From NCBI GenBank assembly GCA_020845475.1, contig JADLFN010000068.1, positions 1-47,635 on the forward strand: a stretch of DNA of 47,635 nucleotides, read 5' to 3'. A program made the position numbers and the translations under genes. Each line of letters opens with the position of its first letter. The first letter of the stretch is position 1. Of the stretch, positions 44,601-47,635 are shown in pieces. Under the pieces are notes generated by a model that searched no databases, was not told the DNA's origin, and saw only the letters and a list, made by a program, of their open reading frames with translations. The DNA comes from Planctomycetota bacterium. GTDB taxonomy: Bacteria > Planctomycetota > UBA8742 > UBA2392.

Positions 44601-46301
44601 CTCGAGGGCAACCCGGGCAACTACTCCGGCACGGACGCACACAACCAGGCGCTGGAAAACACGCGCCAGACCAAGATCAACTGCCCCTACTACGAGGGCA
44701 CGATCGACTTCTGGATCAAGTGGGACTTCCCGCCCCAGGGCAGTGACGACAGCGCCGCAGGCTCCACGGCCTCCATCGTGTGCCTGGGCGAGATTGACCC
44801 CTCGAGCCAGAACTTCTCCGGCCTCTTTGGCGCCACGGCCTTTGGCCGCGTCGATTTCTTTGAAGACAGCGGCAAGGGCTCCAATCCCAACACCGCAGAC
44901 CGCGACATGTCTGACGCTTCCGATCCCGACCGCAACAACTTCTGCGATATCGAGGGCGTGCAGTTCTTCATCTTCAAGGAGCCGGGCGGCGTGCTGCGCT
45001 TCTCGCGCATGTACTTCACGCAGGCGCTGGCCGCCGACGTTCCGGCCAGCATCTGGTCGCAGACGGCCTCTCCCGCCGTTGCGCCGCCCCGTGCTTTTGG
45101 CAACTGGAAACGCCGCATCATTGATGAAGGCTACGCAGGAGGCGTGAACAAATACACCGCCACCGGCGACATCTGCCCGGCCCAGGATCCCAACGACAAG
45201 GGCTTCAAGTATTGCCGCACCGACGGCTGGGTGAACCTGAACACGATTCTGGCCAGCGAATTCAAGGCCGGCCTGCGCGCCCACGACTGGCATCGCCTGA
45301 CGCTGGCTTACAACTCCAAGAGCACAACCCAGCCCTACGATTTCTGGATCGACGGCCAGCACGTCACAGTCACCTTCCAGCCCGATGACAACCCGATGCA
45401 GCCCAAGGGCCTGCTCAATGACGGCCACCACGAGCCCAACCCCGGCGTCGTGATTCTGCCCACGGAAACGGACACGGAGTACCTGTTCTTCCGCAACACC
45501 ACGCCCATTCTCGAGGTCAACCCCGAGGATCGCCTGACCATCGGCTGCCTGTTCCGCCGCCAGCCTGACTTCAACAGCCAGGTCACCTACGACAAGTACT
45601 TCCTTGATCCGCCGGATCCGACCTTCGTGCTCAAGCCCACGCGCCCGGTGTTCAAGTTTGACTCCAACCTCGTGGCCGTGGCCAACGCCACCCTTGATGA
45701 CGTGCGTATCAGCTCCACGCTGATGCAGCCCAGTTACTCGGTCAACGCCACCGATTACTCGAACAACAGCCGCTACATCCAGTCCGGCGGCGTCAGTTCA
45801 ACAGCGCCCAATTACTTCGAACAGGGCTTCTTGCCCATGAACCCCAACGGCGCTGAGGGCGCGATGCTCACATCACCCGTGCGCATGGGCACCCTGAGCT
45901 GGACGGAATACCGCCCTGACTGGGACCCCTACATGGGCAAGGGCATCAACTTGCCCACCTCGGCGCGCGTCATTGTCGAGTGGGCCATCTTTGACAACGT
46001 CCGCTCCCTGCGGCAATCGGCCGAACCGCTTAACTTCGCCGAGGCCAAGGCGCGCGGCATCATTGACGACCCCGTCAACGAAGATAACGCCAGCCTCGCC
46101 TATTGGGCCCGTGGCGGCGTATCGCTCCAGGGCCAGAAGATGAACGCGGGAACCACCGTGGGCATGCTGGTGTATCGTCTGCACTTTGTCAGCCCTGACG
46201 CCCAGAAGGTGCCCGTCACCAACGTGACGGCATACATTGACGACGTAACACTGACCATCCTCACGCCGCCGCGCAAACTGGCGTTCGTGATTGAGTATTA
46301 G
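41655..46301 (+). CDS. Giant GspK-like pseudopilin protein fused to a LamG-like domain
   Basis: The 1548-residue protein has a prepilin-like N-terminus: basic NSRRGT followed by a hydrophobic helix (about 14-38). The N-terminal part (40-520) has GspK features, including a VNTAP motif near residue 373 and the helix-hairpin-like LADEIIAQRKVHPFTSWQDFD. The C-terminal part (about 1010-1370) has LamG/concanavalin-like strands such as GTIDFWIKWDFP and DWHRLTLAYNS with FWIDGQ. GspK is a minor pseudopilin normally about 300 residues, so this is far larger. GGAGGAA precedes ATG 41655. It probably acts in a type II secretion or pilus-like surface structure. Confidence 0.78.
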   Translation: MHLYSMRNSRRGTMLIVVLGLLVALFVIGTSFSYIVLAERKASTNYLDRQRALDLAFDGVEYSIARLRAESTRNHYEGLSDKEFEYDPVGRDIDGPNFARKTLDSRDVRVSWNKTTTTTNNAKDQNPDRGWIDFNNNGTVDGNETRYGGDKMGGASAANARNFLSGVTLFHAEGIRIDSNPRESRTYENNQAFGASGTYEDLGDYTRVKVIDAAAQFNLNSFKGDRLAEMLMVLGVEIDKWVSGGKGSGQFNPFQSDVVEAVVKTHEEAGNFLTNKEQLRPLWDGSSASRKVEFYDLAMNFVTVNNWQDIKYREYVDNAAVADPDKAKNPTGKMPMEIWREGYSNPGQPTGGREGWPDWQPDASTSTRAPINVNTAPKPVLVMLFLGLEARARMLYFRKANAIAEEDTLYKELFGVAPQRLVFGTPDIGRQNGVPLQISGVSESPAAAPGSGNKGNQAIFQLVDIGPITGAPTGGQTTAGGGGADLAGALADEIIAQRKVHPFTSWQDFDTRFCYQTLLGLSANKRDTMNVPDLVSAQRSGFTDPGNVTGLNLKLLPDPRNCKSAANPLPSTDASMSQTAFKAWYWKSCVDMIRASLNPNNTTARYNADYPYHKNVDRMDLVKACPPVCFSSMGIYEVVSQGEVLAPVTRGLNSQETTTVAGGTSNVRMPVARRQVRTLVEIYSVLRHTSQVDFMTPLDPDVITNAATASGSSLAKNVVSLSKFGTMTGPYSADERAAGVWTFDSTTDPVKFPEDSTYLGQQRKNGYNKPSDLSRDFGYVSQRPQDRTPMQPMQTGLTFHLRANEGLDGRTPPLPGSGVTNTSGVYGLNSWDGGGDPQDAIVGHFGNKPWNDRVVFDDFVSTATPRKVDRANNNAQDEFASADKAEGIAGGPGGGESTRYATLVPDGVFLRSSAIRTALRYEGELASMYGKRGIGRMPRLKLLRYPNATKDTNRPFGPIAAGSPEPGPQDQAGAGITEVRKRLEGNPGNYSGTDAHNQALENTRQTKINCPYYEGTIDFWIKWDFPPQGSDDSAAGSTASIVCLGEIDPSSQNFSGLFGATAFGRVDFFEDSGKGSNPNTADRDMSDASDPDRNNFCDIEGVQFFIFKEPGGVLRFSRMYFTQALAADVPASIWSQTASPAVAPPRAFGNWKRRIIDEGYAGGVNKYTATGDICPAQDPNDKGFKYCRTDGWVNLNTILASEFKAGLRAHDWHRLTLAYNSKSTTQPYDFWIDGQHVTVTFQPDDNPMQPKGLLNDGHHEPNPGVVILPTETDTEYLFFRNTTPILEVNPEDRLTIGCLFRRQPDFNSQVTYDKYFLDPPDPTFVLKPTRPVFKFDSNLVAVANATLDDVRISSTLMQPSYSVNATDYSNNSRYIQSGGVSSTAPNYFEQGFLPMNPNGAEGAMLTSPVRMGTLSWTEYRPDWDPYMGKGINLPTSARVIVEWAIFDNVRSLRQSAEPLNFAEAKARGIIDDPVNEDNASLAYWARGGVSLQGQKMNAGTTVGMLVYRLHFVSPDAQKVPVTNVTAYIDDVTLTILTPPRKLAFVIEY

Positions 46302-46312
46302 TGCTTGCACGG

Positions 46313-46349
46313 TTCGAAAGCCGCGCTTGAGGGTTTGGCGGCTTTCGAA
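46313..46349 (+). terminator. Hairpin after the GspK-like gene
   Basis: A perfect 12-bp repeat TTCGAAAGCCGC / GCGGCTTTCGAA with a 13-nt spacer begins 12 bases after the stop. No T-run follows, so a rho-independent role is uncertain; it may instead limit or process readthrough into the next gene. Confidence 0.45.
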
Positions 46350-46428
46350 TCGGAACCACAACTGAATTCACCGGCCTTTCCCGTAAGGCCGCACGTAAAA
46401 GCAACAGAAGGGCCAGGAGGTTGATCGC

Positions 46429-47635
46429 ATGCTTCGAATTCATCACCTGCTCGGCGCGGCTATGGTCGCGCTGGCGTTGTCGTCCGGTGCTGGCGCGCAG
46501 GAGTACCCCGGTAAGCGGGTGCGCCCGCCCCATTTGGCAGAGAACTGGCAGGGCTCGCCCGAGTCCTACCTGACCGAGGGGCGCGTTGTGTTGCGCAGCT
46601 TCGAGGTGGACACTTCCACCGGCGCCATGCGCATCACCGGCCGGCTGTGGTCGGACTTTGAAGTAGAAAGCGGGCACGGCGTGCCGGCGGGCCAGTTGCT
46701 GGGCATTGAGGTTGAAGTCAGCCTGCACGAGCAAGTCACGGATATGGACGACAAGCTTGGCCCCGTGGTGTCCAACCAGACCACCAAGGTCAAGATCAGC
46801 GCCACCGAGCCGGTGGGTGAAATCAACCTGGGCACGGCATCGTTCGCGTTGCCGGATCTCGCCAAGCCGCTGCCCCCGGGCATTTATCGCCTCGCCTGCC
46901 GACTGACACTCAACAGGCTGGCGCAGAAGGACAAAGACGCGCTGATGTGGGTGCGCGACATGTACGGCGTGAAAATGGAGTGGGACGAGAAAACAGGCCA
47001 GCCGCTGGGTGAGGGCACGCCCGTGTTCGGCTCGAAGTACCACAAAGACGCCTGGCGCGACATGGTGGAGAATGAGGTCTGCCGCAGCGAGGGCACGCTG
47101 TTCCTGGGCAACACCGTCAAGGGCGGTTCTATTTCAATCACAAAAGACAACTGCCTGTGCCGCGATGCCTCTTACGTGGTTTACAAAAACCTCGAAGCGC
47201 TGGCCTTGCAGCGCAAGCAGCTTGACGAGTTCAACGACTTGCAGAAGAAGAACAAAGACCTCGACCAGAAGAAGGTAAAGGCCTCCTACGATGCCGACGT
47301 CAAGGCCCTTGACATGCTTGTCGCGCGGAACGGCGGCAAGATGGACAACAAGGAGTCCACGTACTACCAGCAAACCTTGGCGAAGATGACCAACCTGCGC
47401 GACGCAGTCATCCTGTTCGAGGATGACCTTGCGCTCAAGTACTGGATCGCGCTTGATTCGTTCCACTACTACTTCCACACCGTCAACAAGCTCGGCTACA
47501 ATTGCTATGTCGCCATCGACAAGGGCAATAACACGCTCGACAGAACGGCGCGCGAAGAACGGCTCGAAAGGCTGCGCGACCCCGTGGCGGCCAAGAAGGC
47601 CGAGGAAGACCGCGAACGGGCCTTCAAGTACATCC
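46429..47635 (+). CDS. Secreted coiled-coil protein, C-terminus beyond the window (partial)
   Basis: A frame starts at ATG 46429 after CAGGAGG and stays open to the right edge (402 codons). It has a signal peptide (ending SGAGA-QE), a beta-rich domain (about 40-160), a Cys-containing region (residues about 220-245, CRSEG, then CLCRDAS) and a Lys-rich coiled-coil segment (LQRKQLDEFNDLQKKNKD). No known family was recognised. It follows the GspK-like gene by 127 bases and may belong to the same surface system. Confidence 0.8.
   Translation, partial: MLRIHHLLGAAMVALALSSGAGAQEYPGKRVRPPHLAENWQGSPESYLTEGRVVLRSFEVDTSTGAMRITGRLWSDFEVESGHGVPAGQLLGIEVEVSLHEQVTDMDDKLGPVVSNQTTKVKISATEPVGEINLGTASFALPDLAKPLPPGIYRLACRLTLNRLAQKDKDALMWVRDMYGVKMEWDEKTGQPLGEGTPVFGSKYHKDAWRDMVENEVCRSEGTLFLGNTVKGGSISITKDNCLCRDASYVVYKNLEALALQRKQLDEFNDLQKKNKDLDQKKVKASYDADVKALDMLVARNGGKMDNKESTYYQQTLAKMTNLRDAVILFEDDLALKYWIALDSFHYYFHTVNKLGYNCYVAIDKGNNTLDRTAREERLERLRDPVAAKKAEEDRERAFKYI

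Overview
This 47.6 kb window is GC-rich, densely coding DNA from a Gram-negative-type bacterium. kdsB (CMP-KDO synthesis), exported lipoproteins and a GspK-like pseudopilin family protein point to an outer membrane. A transmembrane Ser/Thr kinase, HEAT-repeat lipoprotein, archaeal-type phosphoglycerate mutase and very large LamG-type surface protein together resemble Planctomycetota or a related lineage, but that placement is inference. TGA is an ordinary stop in several genes here (for example at 16562-16564, 20627-20629 and 25297-25299). No rRNA, tRNA, CRISPR array or intact insertion sequence was seen.

Layout. 1-7.0 kb: a sigma-54 response regulator, a small membrane protein, argC, cardiolipin synthase facing an EEP-family phosphatase/nuclease, and a NodIJ-type ABC exporter. 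7.0-13.1 kb: phosphoglycerate mutase, a DsbD-like protein whose reading frame contains two in-frame TGA codons, and a PAS/GAF/GGDEF protein. 13.1-16.6 kb: a divergent pair of surface proteins (membrane-anchored carboxypeptidase-regulatory-like protein; RTX-repeat protein). 16.7-25.3 kb: purH, an unknown gene and a DedA protein; two overlapping WYL regulators; an M50-like membrane protease; a second GGDEF protein; kdsB. 25.3-28.6 kb: a lower-density accessory patch with a DUF4143-type ATPase and orphan or degraded genes. 28.7-35.1 kb: Ser/Thr kinase, CPBP protease, an SdhC-type cytochrome b, and nuoL-nuoK-nuoJ. 35.2-38.7 kb: a small gene plus a fused nuclease/adenine methyltransferase (type IIG-like). 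38.8-47.6 kb: HEAT-repeat lipoprotein, a VWA-like secreted protein, a 1548-residue GspK/LamG protein, and a secreted protein running off the right edge.

The main discovery is at 8443-11004. Three same-frame open segments separated only by TGA codons join into one 853-residue DsbD-like thiol:disulfide transporter. Each TGA falls exactly at the first catalytic Cys position of a thioredoxin-like domain (U-G-A-C and U-K-D-C), and each is followed at 25-26 nt by the loop of a hairpin. The simplest reading is a selenoprotein with two selenocysteines, one in each of two thioredoxin-like domains flanking the DsbD membrane core.

Other patterns: three separate convergent gene pairs share a four-base TTAG double stop; one convergent pair overlaps by 78 coding bases; and a GGGGTCAGG-type inverted repeat occurs at two loci.
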